Shown here piece by piece: positions 27,352 through 38,874 of a stretch of 64,000 bases of DNA. Source of the DNA: Piscinibacter sp. (GTDB lineage Bacteria > Pseudomonadota > Gammaproteobacteria > Burkholderiales > Burkholderiaceae_C). The position numbers and the translations under genes were made by a program. The DNA is taken from contig JAGOAS010000008.1 of the NCBI GenBank assembly GCA_017983795.1, positions 94,926 through 158,925 of the forward strand, given 5' to 3'. Each line of letters starts with the position of its first letter. The stretch's first letter is position 1. A model generated the notes under the pieces. The model ran no database searches. It was not told the DNA's origin and worked only from the letters and a program-made list of their open reading frames with translations.

Positions 27352-28374
27352 TCACTGCCGTGCCATGGCGATGCCTTGCGTGCCGCCCGAGAGCAGCCCC
27401 GACGAGTAGTGCAATGCGCCTTGGGCGTCGACCACGACGGCGTCCACGCCGTCGAGCGACTCGATCAGCTCGAGCCCGCGCTGCGCGCCGAGCACGAATA
27501 CCGTCTTGGACAGGCCCTCGGCGGTCAGGCCATCGGGGGCCAGGATGGTCACGCTGCGCAGCGCGTCCGGCGAGCGGCCGCTGCGCGGGTCGATCAGGTG
27601 GTGGCAGCGCACGCCGTCGCGCTCGAAATAGCGCTCGTAGTCGCCCGAGGTCGAGATCGCGGTGTCTTCCAGCGGCAGCACGGCCACCACGCCGCCTTCG
27701 CGGCGCGGGTCGCGGATCGCCACGCTCCAGGGCCGGCCGCGCCGGTCGCCGAGCACGCGGCTGTCGCCGCCGGCGCTGACGATCGCGTGGCGCACGCCCA
27801 GCTCGCCGAGGATGGCCACCGCGTTGTCGACCGCATGGCCCTTGGCGAAGCCGCCCAGGTCGATGCGCATGCCCTCGCGGCCGAAGCGCAGGCTGCGCGT
27901 CTTCGGATCGAGGATCAGGTGCTGCCAGCCGATCGCCGCCAGGCCGCGCGCCAGCGCCTGCGCCGAAGGCGCCGTGCCGGCGCGGTAGTCGTAGAGGTTG
28001 CCGACGCTGGCGAAGCTGATGTCGAAGGCGCCGTCGGAGAAGCGTGAGAACTCCAGCGCGCGCTCGATCAGGCGGTACATCTCGGCCGACAGCGGCACGG
28101 CTTCGCGCGCGGCGTCGCGGTTGATGCGCGAGAGCTCCGACTCCGGCTTGTGCGGGCTCATCGTGTGGTCGATGCGGTGCATCTCGTCCATCACCGCGGT
28201 GATGGCGCATTGCGCGTCGCGCTCGTCCTCGCCCCACAGCTCGACGTGGATGGCCGTGCCCATGATGGCCTCGTCGCGTGCGAACCAGCCGCCGAGCGCG
28301 GGCCGCGCAACGGCCAGTCGAGGCGCACTCTGCGCCGCGGCACGCCTGCCGAACGTCAAGCCGAAAAAGGACAA
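27352..28374 (-). CDS. apbE: FAD:protein FMN transferase (ApbE family)
   Basis: It transfers FMN from FAD onto a Ser/Thr of extracytoplasmic redox proteins. Family signatures are present: MGTAIHVELWG, DGAFDIS (114-120), IDLGGFAKG (171-179), STSGDYERYF (from 241) and HLIDPRSG (259-266). No ATG lies near the conserved start. I choose TTG 28374 (340 residues) because GGGGAG sits six bases upstream; a TTG at 28425 would add 17 residues but has no ribosome-binding site. With either start I see no convincing signal peptide, unusual for ApbE. It is the first gene of the 17-gene array, 44 bases before the haem protein. Confidence 0.93.
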   Translation of the reverse strand: MSFFGLTFGRRAAAQSAPRLAVARPALGGWFARDEAIMGTAIHVELWGEDERDAQCAITAVMDEMHRIDHTMSPHKPESELSRINRDAAREAVPLSAEMYRLIERALEFSRFSDGAFDISFASVGNLYDYRAGTAPSAQALARGLAAIGWQHLILDPKTRSLRFGREGMRIDLGGFAKGHAVDNAVAILGELGVRHAIVSAGGDSRVLGDRRGRPWSVAIRDPRREGGVVAVLPLEDTAISTSGDYERYFERDGVRCHHLIDPRSGRSPDALRSVTILAPDGLTAEGLSKTVFVLGAQRGLELIESLDGVDAVVVDAQGALHYSSGLLSGGTQGIAMARQ

Positions 28375-28534
28375 GGCCCACTCCCCGTGTTGATGCGGCG
28401 CATCTTGGGGCCTGTCTGCGGCCAAATTGCGTCAAAACTTGGCAAAGCGCAATTGGCTTACATCCCGACGCAGAAGAAACCTGCTAGGGGTCTTCTGGGC
28501 GTGCGTCTGCGTGTTTCAGATGCATGCAGAGGCT

Positions 28535-28554
28535 GCCGGCCCTTGACGGCCGGC
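28535..28554. terminator. Stem-loop between the oxidoreductase operon and apbE
   Basis: GCCGGCC, loop CTTGAC, GGCCGGC: a perfect 7-bp stem 48 bases beyond the end of the oxidoreductase gene (minus strand). No T-tract. It is the only strong structure in the 227-base gap 28375-28601, which must also contain the promoter of the apbE array. A weak candidate on the minus strand is TTGCGC with CAATTT 17 bases on, near 28430-28455. Confidence 0.35.
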
Positions 28555-28601
28555 CTGTCCGGTGGGGTGTCCGGTGCGAAGCCCGCCCGGGGCTGCGCCG
28601 C

Positions 28602-29960
28602 TTATCCCGATCGAGAAGACGCGGGGGCGAACATCGCCTCCATCGCGCGCCGCGTGCGGTAGGCATCGGTGCTGGTGTCCATGGCCACGTCGTCCCAGCT
28701 CAGGCTCTGGCCCTTCTTCACCGCGCGCAGCAGCTTCACGTTGTGCGCCAGGCCCAGCGGCAGCCCGCCCATCGCGGCCGAGGTGGCGGCCGGCAGCAGC
28801 TTGCCCCACACCGTATAGCCGCCTTCGCCGTCGAGCATCTCGCCGGGTGCGAGGTCGCGCTTGGCGGTGGCCACCACGTCGGCGTTCCAGCCCATGGCCA
28901 CGCCGGTGGGCTCGCCGCGCAGCGCCACCGCCGCCACCGACACGCCCACCTCCAGGCCGATCAGGTGCCAGCGCTTGTAGAGCGTGAAGTAGCGCCCGCT
29001 CGGATCGGTGTGGGCGTTGTATTCCTCGAAGCAGTTCTTGATGTACTCGGTCTCGGCCTCGACCGTGACCCACACGCCCATGCGGATGTCGTAGGGGATC
29101 TTGCGGCCGTCGGGCTCGAGCGAGGAGATCACCTCGACCATGCCCTTCTTCTCGAGCACGCCGCCTTCGCTCTTCGGCCGCGTCACGTAGGGAATGTCTT
29201 CCACGCTGGCCGGTGGGTACAGCAGGCCGTTGCTGGGCACCGCCAAGCCTGTGGCGTTGGACACCGCGGTCGATTCGATGGAGGGCTTGGAGCCGTCGAG
29301 GAAGCTGTTGAACATCTTCGGGTTCAGCCCGCCGCGCTTCGCCTGCTCGGGCGTCAGGCCGTAGTGGCCCCACACCGTCTCGGGCGTGGATTCGCAGAAG
29401 TGCGGCAGCCACTTGTGGCCGCGCCCCGCCGCCACCACCGGGAAGCCGCAGGTGCGCGCCCAGTCGACCAGATCGCAGATCAGCGCCGGCTGGTCGCCGA
29501 AGGCCAGCGAGTAGACGACGCCGGCTTCGGCGGCGCGCTGAGCCAGCAGCGCGCCGCAGAAGGCATCGGCCTCGACGGTGACGTTGACGACGTGCTTCTT
29601 CTCCTTGAACGCCGCAAGGCAATGCTCGACCGCCGCGACGGGGTTGCCGGTGCACTCGACGATCACGTCGATCGCCGGGTGGCGCACCAGCGAGCGCCAG
29701 TCGTCGGCTACGTGCGTGGCGCCGGTCTTGACTGCCTCGGCCAGCGAGCCGGCCTGCGTGCGCTGCGCCTCCCAGCCGACACGCGCGAGGTTGGCCTGCG
29801 CGGCCGAGGGCGACAGGTCGGCGATGCCCACCAGATGCACGCCCGGCGTGCGCGGGATCTGCGCCAGGTACATCGAGCCGAACTTGCCGGCGCCGATCAG
29901 CCCGACGCGCACCGGCCGGCCTTCGGCCTGGCGCTGCAGGAGCTTGGCGTGCAGATTCAT
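28602..29960 (-). CDS. NAD(P)-dependent oxidoreductase with C-terminal SAF domain
   Basis: 452 residues. An N-terminal Rossmann fold with GLIGAGKFG (about 20-28) resembles homoserine-dehydrogenase-type NAD-binding domains. The C-terminal region (about 355-430: TAKRDLAPGEMLDGEGGYTVWGKLLP) is a SAF (antifreeze/FlgA-like) domain. Proteins with this pairing are annotated as NAD(P)-dependent oxidoreductases of unknown substrate. It is the third gene of a GntR-PhyH-oxidoreductase operon with a 1-base gap from the dioxygenase gene, so the two enzymes probably act in consecutive steps on one substrate. Confidence 0.85.
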   Translation of the reverse strand: MNLHAKLLQRQAEGRPVRVGLIGAGKFGSMYLAQIPRTPGVHLVGIADLSPSAAQANLARVGWEAQRTQAGSLAEAVKTGATHVADDWRSLVRHPAIDVIVECTGNPVAAVEHCLAAFKEKKHVVNVTVEADAFCGALLAQRAAEAGVVYSLAFGDQPALICDLVDWARTCGFPVVAAGRGHKWLPHFCESTPETVWGHYGLTPEQAKRGGLNPKMFNSFLDGSKPSIESTAVSNATGLAVPSNGLLYPPASVEDIPYVTRPKSEGGVLEKKGMVEVISSLEPDGRKIPYDIRMGVWVTVEAETEYIKNCFEEYNAHTDPSGRYFTLYKRWHLIGLEVGVSVAAVALRGEPTGVAMGWNADVVATAKRDLAPGEMLDGEGGYTVWGKLLPAATSAAMGGLPLGLAHNVKLLRAVKKGQSLSWDDVAMDTSTDAYRTRRAMEAMFAPASSRSG

Positions 29961-29961
29961 G

Positions 29962-30843
29962 TCAGGCCGCCTTTCTGGTGTCGGCGATGGGCTCGGAGGA
30001 GGTCACCAGCGCGCTGCCCGGCATGCCGTTCTTCCACGGTAGCTCCACCGGATAGTGCTTCAGCAGGCAGTCGTCGGGCAGGCAGTCGATGGCGCTGAAG
30101 TCGCGGTGCGCGATGTACTCGGGCCGTTTGAAGCGGCGGATGTGGTTGCTCAGCGCGCACAGGCTCAGGTAGACGCTGACGCGGTTCCAGGGGCTGAGGT
30201 TGCTCGCCGACGCATGCACCAGGCAGGAGTGGAACAGGATCATCGAACCGGCCGGGCCCTGCGGCGAGACGATGCCGCCGTTCTTTCCTCCGGCGCGCTC
30301 GACCAGCTGGCGGATCAGGTCGTTGTCGACCGTCCACAGCGGGTAGCTGGTGGTGGTGAGGTCGTGCTTGGCATCCACCACGCCCTTCTTGTGGCTGCCC
30401 GGGATGAACATCAGCGGCCCATTGAAGGCGTTGACGTCGTCGAGGAAGATCGCCACGTTCATGGCGCGCTCGGTGGGCATCAGGTCGTCGTTCTTCCAGG
30501 TGCCGTAGTCCTGGTGCCACTGCCAGACGTCGCCCTCGAAGGCCATCTTGCCGTTGATCTTGAACTGGTGCATGTAGAGCTTCTCGCCGAACAGATCCTG
30601 CACCGGCTCGACCATGCGCGGATGCCGCGCCAGCTTCGCGAAGGGCTCGCTGTAGAGGTGAGCGGCGAAGTTCGTGCGCACCGCGTCCGAGCCCTTCTCG
30701 CGCACGTTGTAGGCCTCGCGGCGCGCGTACAGCTCGGGCACGGCGGCGGTCAGCGTGCGCGTTTCTTCGGGGCTGAACAGGCCGGAGAAGAACAGGTAGC
30801 CGTCGCGGTCGAACTGCGCGATCTGCTCGAGGCTCAGTCTCAT
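29962..30843 (-). CDS. Phytanoyl-CoA dioxygenase (PhyH) family protein, EctD-like
   Basis: 293 residues of a non-haem Fe(II)/2-oxoglutarate oxygenase. Iron ligands are visible: WQWHQDYGTW supplies H110 and D112, and LVHASASN supplies H210; R221 in SPWNR fits the 2-oxoglutarate-binding arginine. The stretch around H110 resembles the ectoine-hydroxylase signature WHSDFETWHxEDG, but residues differ and there are no ectoine genes nearby, so a hydroxylase of another small molecule is more likely. It is the middle gene of the operon, 11 bases after gntR. Confidence 0.9.
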   Translation of the reverse strand: MRLSLEQIAQFDRDGYLFFSGLFSPEETRTLTAAVPELYARREAYNVREKGSDAVRTNFAAHLYSEPFAKLARHPRMVEPVQDLFGEKLYMHQFKINGKMAFEGDVWQWHQDYGTWKNDDLMPTERAMNVAIFLDDVNAFNGPLMFIPGSHKKGVVDAKHDLTTTSYPLWTVDNDLIRQLVERAGGKNGGIVSPQGPAGSMILFHSCLVHASASNLSPWNRVSVYLSLCALSNHIRRFKRPEYIAHRDFSAIDCLPDDCLLKHYPVELPWKNGMPGSALVTSSEPIADTRKAA

Positions 30844-30854
30844 CGTGTGTCTCC

Positions 30855-31535
30855 TCAGGCGTTGCGGGCCTCGGCGCCGAAGGCGGCCTCGAGGCGGCGT
30901 GTGATGTGTTCGCTGGCGCGCGCGGCGTGCTCGCGCATCAGGCGTTCGGCGCGCGCGGCGTCGCCGGCGGCGATCGCGCGGGCGATGGTTTCGTGCTCGT
31001 CCCACACCGCGTCGCGCAGCGTGGTGGCCTGCAGCGAGGCGCCCATGGCGCGGCGGATGTGCGCCCAGTGCAGGTGGGCGCTGCGCGCGATCAGCGGGTT
31101 GCCCGAGGCCGCGTAGACGGCGCTGTGGAAGGCGGCGTCGGCCTCGATCATGGCCTGCACGTTGCGTCCCCGTGCCGCCTTGCGGCCGCGCTCGATCAGC
31201 TTCGCATCGAGCGCCTCGCGGCGCTGCGCGGCCAGCCCGGCGGCCAGCGCGTCGAGTGCACCGCGCACCTGGTAGACGGCGGCGGTGCCGGCCGCGGTGA
31301 GCGGCGCCACCTGCACGCCGCGGCCGGGCGCATCGAGCACCAGGCCGTCCTGCTTGAGCTGGCGCAGCGCCTGCAGCACCGGCTGGCGCGACACCGCCAG
31401 CTGCTGGGCGATCTCCTCCTGCGTCAGGCGCGCGCCGGGCGCCAGCGTGCCGTCGGCGATGGCGCCGAGCAGGGCCTGGTAGACCTGATCGACCAGGTCG
31501 GGCGCGACATGCAGCTTGAGCAGCGGGGCGTTCAT
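30855..31535 (-). CDS. GntR family transcriptional regulator (FCD subgroup)
   Basis: 226 residues: an N-terminal winged helix-turn-helix (DQVYQALLGAIADGTLAPGARLTQ, EEIAQQLAVSRQPVLQAL) and a C-terminal all-helical FCD ligand domain (DAAFHSAVYAASGNPLI; late DEHETIARAIAAGDAARAERLMREH). The FCD His/Asp metal-site pattern is partly visible in AFHSAVY and DEHETI. It probably represses its own operon (PhyH and oxidoreductase genes) until a small acid-type ligand binds. A perfect palindrome overlaps its promoter just upstream. Confidence 0.93.
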   Translation of the reverse strand: MNAPLLKLHVAPDLVDQVYQALLGAIADGTLAPGARLTQEEIAQQLAVSRQPVLQALRQLKQDGLVLDAPGRGVQVAPLTAAGTAAVYQVRGALDALAAGLAAQRREALDAKLIERGRKAARGRNVQAMIEADAAFHSAVYAASGNPLIARSAHLHWAHIRRAMGASLQATTLRDAVWDEHETIARAIAAGDAARAERLMREHAARASEHITRRLEAAFGAEARNA

Positions 31536-31547
31536 CGGTGTCTGTAC

Positions 31548-31584
31548 TCTGTATACAGAATACGTAGGTGCTGATCGATGTCAA
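31548..31584 (-). promoter_or_regulatory. gntR operon promoter with overlapping palindromic operator
   Basis: On the minus strand TTGACA (31584-31579) is a perfect -35, followed after 16 bases by TATTCT (31562-31557) as -10. TCTGTATACAGA (31559-31548), a perfect 12-base palindrome of the type bound by FCD-GntR proteins, overlaps the -10 and the expected start point. The predicted transcript start lies only about 15 bases from the gntR ATG and no Shine-Dalgarno is visible, so the leader is extremely short. Confidence 0.65.
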
Positions 31585-31638
31585 GCGCAGACCCAGGCCT
31601 TATGCTGCGGCTTGCCTATCGCCGTGCCCGCTGTTTCC

Positions 31639-35443
<3,805 letters not shown>

Positions 35444-35454
<11 letters not shown>

Positions 35455-36061
35455 AGGGGTCGCGCGGCGCCGCGGCCTTGCCGAGCAGCGCGTCCTTCAG
35501 CTGCGCGTCGGCCGGCGCGTGGCCGAGCCAGATCCGCAGCAGCGACGCGAAGAACTCGGGTTCCTTGATCGGCTCGATCGAGGCCTTGCCGTTGATCAGC
35601 ACCGTGGTGCCCTGGCCGGGCACGTAGTCGACCGAGAAGGACTCGCCGGCGGCCAGCTTCTTCTTGGCCGAGAACAGCTCGGACAGGCGGATCGTGCCGG
35701 CGATCGACTTGGAGAACTCCTCCTTGGGGGAGTTGTCCTGCATGCCGCGCGTGAACAGCTTGCCGAGTTCGTTGGCGTCGATGTCGCGCAGCATCACGAT
35801 GTGCATGCGCTTGGCGCCGGGCGCGGCCAGCACCGCCTCGGTGGTGGCGGCCTTGGCGCCGAGGTAGAGGCCGGCCGTGTAGACCTTGAAGATGGCCTTG
35901 TAGCGGATGCCCGCGCCGTTGAGCAGCAGCCTGGCGTTGCCGATCTGGACGGCGCTCTCGTACTTGACGCCGGCCACCTCGGTGACGGATTGGGCCTGCG
36001 CCAGCGGCGCTCCGAGCAGTGCCGCGAGCGCGGCAGCGAGGACGATGGTGCGACGGATCAC
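35444..36061 (-). CDS. Exported chalcone-isomerase-like protein
   Basis: 205 residues with a signal peptide (IVLAAALAALLGAPLAQAQ) and a domain of the chalcone isomerase-like type (VTEVAGVKYESAVQIGNARLLLNGAGIRYKAIFKVYTAGLYL). The phrase KVYxAGLYL recurs in bacterial periplasmic members. These are not expected to act on flavonoids; their role is unknown. The start is taken at GTG 36061, which has GGAGAG eight bases upstream; a TTG at 36073 is in frame but lacks a site. Confidence 0.88.
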
Positions 36062-36132
36062 GACGCTCTCCAATTAGGTATGCCGGCCGGATCGGCCGCG
36101 AGGCTTGCGAGTGTGTCAAAGGCAGCCCGCCG

Positions 36133-36164
36133 CTGTCCATGCCGCATTGCACGACTGCTACACT
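36133..36164 (+). promoter_or_regulatory. Probable trp operon promoter (-10 TGCTACACT)
   Basis: TGCTACACT at 36156-36164 is an extended -10 element (TGn then TACACT) identical to that before the tRNA-Tyr cluster. The -35 region is weak (CTGTCC around 36133). Transcription would begin near 36171, only about two bases before the leader-peptide ATG. Confidence 0.45.
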
Positions 36165-36172
36165 CGGCGCCC

Positions 36173-36259
36173 ATGTTTTCGACGCGCAAGCAAACCGAGG
36201 GGTCGCACGACCGGGGAGCCTGGCCCTGGCGCCGCTCCTGCCGCCACGCCGGGCACTGA
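36173..36259 (+). CDS. Putative trp leader peptide (28 residues, Trp-Pro-Trp)
   Basis: A 28-residue frame reading MFSTRKQTEGSH, then DRGAWPWRRSCRHAGH, with tryptophan codons at positions 17 and 19 (36221-36223 and 36227-36229). Two Trp codons so close together in a short frame between a promoter and trpE is the usual mark of a tryptophan-attenuation leader. The stop sits in the loop of a 6-bp hairpin. The ATG lies almost at the predicted transcript start and has no Shine-Dalgarno, so translation may be leaderless. A second small frame (36300-36410) ends three bases before trpE. Confidence 0.6.
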   Translation: MFSTRKQTEGSHDRGAWPWRRSCRHAGH

Positions 36260-36407
36260 CCCGGCACGTTTGCTTGGCCGCGGAGCGCGGCGATCAACCA
36301 TGATCCGCGCTCATCGGCTCCACCGGCCGGAGTCACTTCCGGCGCGCAGCACCGAATCGAACCGTCACGCGGGAGCGCCATGCTTGCCGCCGGGCCGTGG
36401 AGGGCCC
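36187..36407 (+). promoter_or_regulatory. Structured leader RNA before trpE
   Basis: Several perfect pairings compete. A: 36187-36195 (CAAGCAAAC) with 36268-36276 (GTTTGCTTG). B: 36248-36253 with 36260-36265, around the leader stop codon. C: 36277-36282 with 36286-36291. D: 36283-36296 with 36301-36312 (GAGCGCG and GATCA arms, 12 bp with a 2-base bulge), which excludes C. E: 36326-36331 with 36338-36343. F: 36392-36396 with 36403-36407, which would cover the trpE ribosome-binding site (GGAGGG 36399-36404). No U-run follows any stem, so control may act on translation or through Rho rather than by intrinsic termination. Confidence 0.5.
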
Positions 36408-36413
36408 TGACCC

Positions 36414-37898
36414 GTGATCACCGAACTCGAATTCAAGAGCCTGGCCGCGCAGGGCTACAACCGAATCCCGCTGCTGACCGAGGCCTTCGCCGACCTCGAG
36501 ACGCCGCTGTCGCTCTACCTCAAGCTCGCCTACGCCGATGGCGGCGGCAAGCACAGCTTCCTGCTCGAATCCGTGGTCGGCGGCGAGCGCTTCGGGCGCT
36601 ACTCCTTCATCGGCCTGCCGGCGCGCACCCTGCTGCGCGCCAGCGGCTTCAAGACCGAGGTCGTCACCGACGGGGTCGTCGTCGAGACGCACGAAGGCAA
36701 CCCGCTGGACTTCATCGCGGCGTACCAGCAGCGCTTCAAGGTCGCGCTGCGCTCCGGCTTGCCGCGCTTCTGCGGCGGCCTGGCCGGCTACTTCGGCTAC
36801 GACGCGGTGCGCTACATCGAGCCCAAGCTCGCGAAGACCTGGAAGGCCGGCGGACTCGACACGCCCGACATCCTGCTGCTGCAGTGCGAGGAGCTGGCCG
36901 TCATCGACAACCTCTCGGGGCGCCTGTACCTGATCGTCTACGCCAACCCGGCCGAGCCCGAGGCCTACTTCAAGGCCAAGCGGCGCCTCACCGAACTGGG
37001 CGACAAGCTGCGCTACAGCGTCACCGCGCCGCAGGTCAAGCGCGTGCCGGCCAGCAGCGTGGAGCGCGAGTTCGCCAAGGCCGACTACCTCAAGGCCGTC
37101 GAACGTAGCAAGGAGTACATCGCCGCCGGCGACATGATGCAGGTGCAGATCGGCCAGCGGCTGCGCAAGCGCTACACCGAATCGCCGCTGTCGCTGTACC
37201 GCGCGCTGCGCTCGCTGAACCCCTCGCCCTACATGTTCTTCTACGACATGGGCGACTTCCAGATCGTCAGCGCCAGCCCGGAGATCCTGGTGCGCCACGA
37301 GCATGTGAGCGAAGGCGAGAAGGTCACCATCCGCCCGCTGGCCGGCACGCGCCCGCGCGGCGCCTCGCCCGAGCAGGACAAGGCGCTGGAGGCCGAGCTG
37401 CTGGCCGACCCGAAGGAGCGCGCCGAGCACGTGATGCTGATCGACCTGGCGCGCAACGACATCGGCCGCATCGCCAAGACCGGCAGCGTGAAGGTCACCG
37501 AGGCCTTCGTCATCGAGCGCTACTCGCACGTGATGCACATCGTCAGCAACGTCGAGGGGCTGCTGAAGGACGGCATGACCAACATCGACGTGCTCAAGGC
37601 CACCTTCCCGGCCGGCACGCTGAGCGGCGCGCCCAAGATCCGCGCGATGGAGATCATCGACGAGCTCGAGCCCAGCAAGCGCGGCATCTACGGCGGCGCC
37701 TGCGGCTACCTCAGCTTCGCCGGCGACATGGACGTGGCGATCGCCATCCGCACCGGCATCGTCAAGGACGGCACGCTGTATGTGCAGGCGGCGGCCGGCG
37801 TGGTGGCCGATTCGGTGCCCGAGATGGAGTGGAAGGAGACCGAGCACAAGGCGCGCGCGCTGATCCGCGCCGCCGAACTCGTCGAGGAGGGCTTCTGA
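36414..37898 (+). CDS. trpE: Anthranilate synthase component I
   Basis: 494 residues. It converts chorismate to anthranilate with ammonia from TrpG. The tryptophan-feedback motif LLES is present near the N-terminus (FLLESVVGGERFGRYSF). The chorismate-binding core has IRPLAGTRPRG, DLARNDIGRI, GAPKIRAMEIIDELE and YGGACGYLSFAGDMD. The start is GTG 36414 with GGAGGG nine bases upstream. It heads the operon behind the structured leader, with the cupin gene starting one base after its stop. Confidence 0.97.
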   Translation: MITELEFKSLAAQGYNRIPLLTEAFADLETPLSLYLKLAYADGGGKHSFLLESVVGGERFGRYSFIGLPARTLLRASGFKTEVVTDGVVVETHEGNPLDFIAAYQQRFKVALRSGLPRFCGGLAGYFGYDAVRYIEPKLAKTWKAGGLDTPDILLLQCEELAVIDNLSGRLYLIVYANPAEPEAYFKAKRRLTELGDKLRYSVTAPQVKRVPASSVEREFAKADYLKAVERSKEYIAAGDMMQVQIGQRLRKRYTESPLSLYRALRSLNPSPYMFFYDMGDFQIVSASPEILVRHEHVSEGEKVTIRPLAGTRPRGASPEQDKALEAELLADPKERAEHVMLIDLARNDIGRIAKTGSVKVTEAFVIERYSHVMHIVSNVEGLLKDGMTNIDVLKATFPAGTLSGAPKIRAMEIIDELEPSKRGIYGGACGYLSFAGDMDVAIAIRTGIVKDGTLYVQAAAGVVADSVPEMEWKETEHKARALIRAAELVEEGF

Positions 37899-37899
37899 G

Positions 37900-38280
37900 A
37901 TGGCCGCCGGACTGCTCAAGCTCGGCGCCGTGATGCGCGGCGCGCCGGACGTCGACCACCCGAAGCCGGAACGCCTGCTGCGCGGCAACCCGACGCGCGA
38001 AACCTGGAACGTCGCCGAGCGGCCGGTGAACGGCACGCTCTACACCGGCGTGTGGCGCTGCGAGCCCGGCCACTGGCGCATCGCCTTTGGCCCGGCGGAG
38101 CACGAGCTCTTCACCGTGCTGCAGGGCCGCTGCCGCGTGCACGCGGACGACGGCTCGTTCGAGGAGGCTGGCCCCGGTGAGGCGCTGTGCATCTCGCCCG
38201 GGTTCAGCGGCTCGTTCGAGGTGCTGGAGACGCTGACCAAGACCTATGCCATCGTCGACGGCGATGCGCCGGCTGCCTGA
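37900..38280 (+). CDS. Cupin-domain protein
   Basis: 126 residues folding as a single small cupin: [47 protein letters not shown], with the E-x-x-x-V-L-x-G pattern of cupin motif 1 and [12 protein letters not shown] for motif 2. It resembles the cupin_3 / ureidoglycine-aminohydrolase-like group, in which metal ligands are often reduced. Function unknown. It lies between trpE and trpG with gaps of one and nine bases, so it is co-transcribed with tryptophan genes. Confidence 0.85.
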   Translation: MAAGLLKLGAVMRGAPDVDHPKPERLLRGNPTRETWNVAERPVNGTLYTGVWRCEPGHWRIAFGPAEHELFTVLQGRCRVHADDGSFEEAGPGEALCISPGFSGSFEVLETLTKTYAIVDGDAPAA

Positions 38281-38289
38281 GGAGCGCCC

Positions 38290-38874
38290 ATGCTGCTGAT
38301 GATCGACAACTACGATTCGTTCACCTTCAACCTGGTGCAGTATTTCGGCGAACTGGGCGAGGAGGTGCGCGTCTTCCGCAACGACGAGATCGATGTGGCG
38401 GGCATCGCCGCGCTGAAGCCGGATCACCTGGTGCTCTCGCCCGGGCCCTGCTCGCCGGCCGAGGCCGGCGTGTGCGTGGCGGCCATCCAGGCCTTCACCG
38501 GCAAGCTGCCCATCCTCGGCGTCTGCCTCGGCCACCAGGCCATCGGCGCGGCGCTGGGCGGGCGCATCGTGCGTGCCAAGACGCAGATGCACGGCAAGAC
38601 CGACGTGCTGCACCACGATGGCCGGGGCGTCTACACCGGGCTGCCGCAGGACTTCACCGTGATCCGCTACCACTCGCTGGTGATCGAGCAGGCCACGCGG
38701 CCCGAAGTGCTGGAGATCACCGCCACCTCGCAGGACGACGAGATCATGGGCGTGCGGCACCGCGAGCTGGCCGGCACGAAGACGCCGCTGGAAGGCGTGC
38801 AGTTCCACCCCGAGTCCATCCTCACCGAGCATGGGCACGCGATGCTGAGGAACTTCGTGGAGCTCGAGCCATGA
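38290..38874 (+). CDS. trpG: Anthranilate synthase component II (glutamine amidotransferase)
   Basis: 194 residues of a class I glutamine amidotransferase that supplies ammonia to TrpE. Catalytic residues: C79 in [11 protein letters not shown]173 and E175 in [14 protein letters not shown] is the conserved oxyanion-strand motif. The same type of subunit can serve aminodeoxychorismate synthase (PabA); in this position TrpG is the primary call, and dual use is possible. Its TGA overlaps the ltaE start (ATGA at 38871). Confidence 0.95.
   Translation: MLLMIDNYDSFTFNLVQYFGELGEEVRVFRNDEIDVAGIAALKPDHLVLSPGPCSPAEAGVCVAAIQAFTGKLPILGVCLGHQAIGAALGGRIVRAKTQMHGKTDVLHHDGRGVYTGLPQDFTVIRYHSLVIEQATRPEVLEITATSQDDEIMGVRHRELAGTKTPLEGVQFHPESILTEHGHAMLRNFVELEP

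Noticed and set aside
29962-30843. Calling the dioxygenase EctD (ectoine hydroxylase)
   Set aside because: The signature near H110 departs from the EctD consensus and no ectABC genes are adjacent.
36300-36410. A second leader gene between the leader peptide and trpE (36 codons)
   Set aside because: No ribosome-binding site, no Trp codons and an Arg/Pro-rich composition; kept only as a remark because its stop is three bases before trpE and coupling cannot be excluded.
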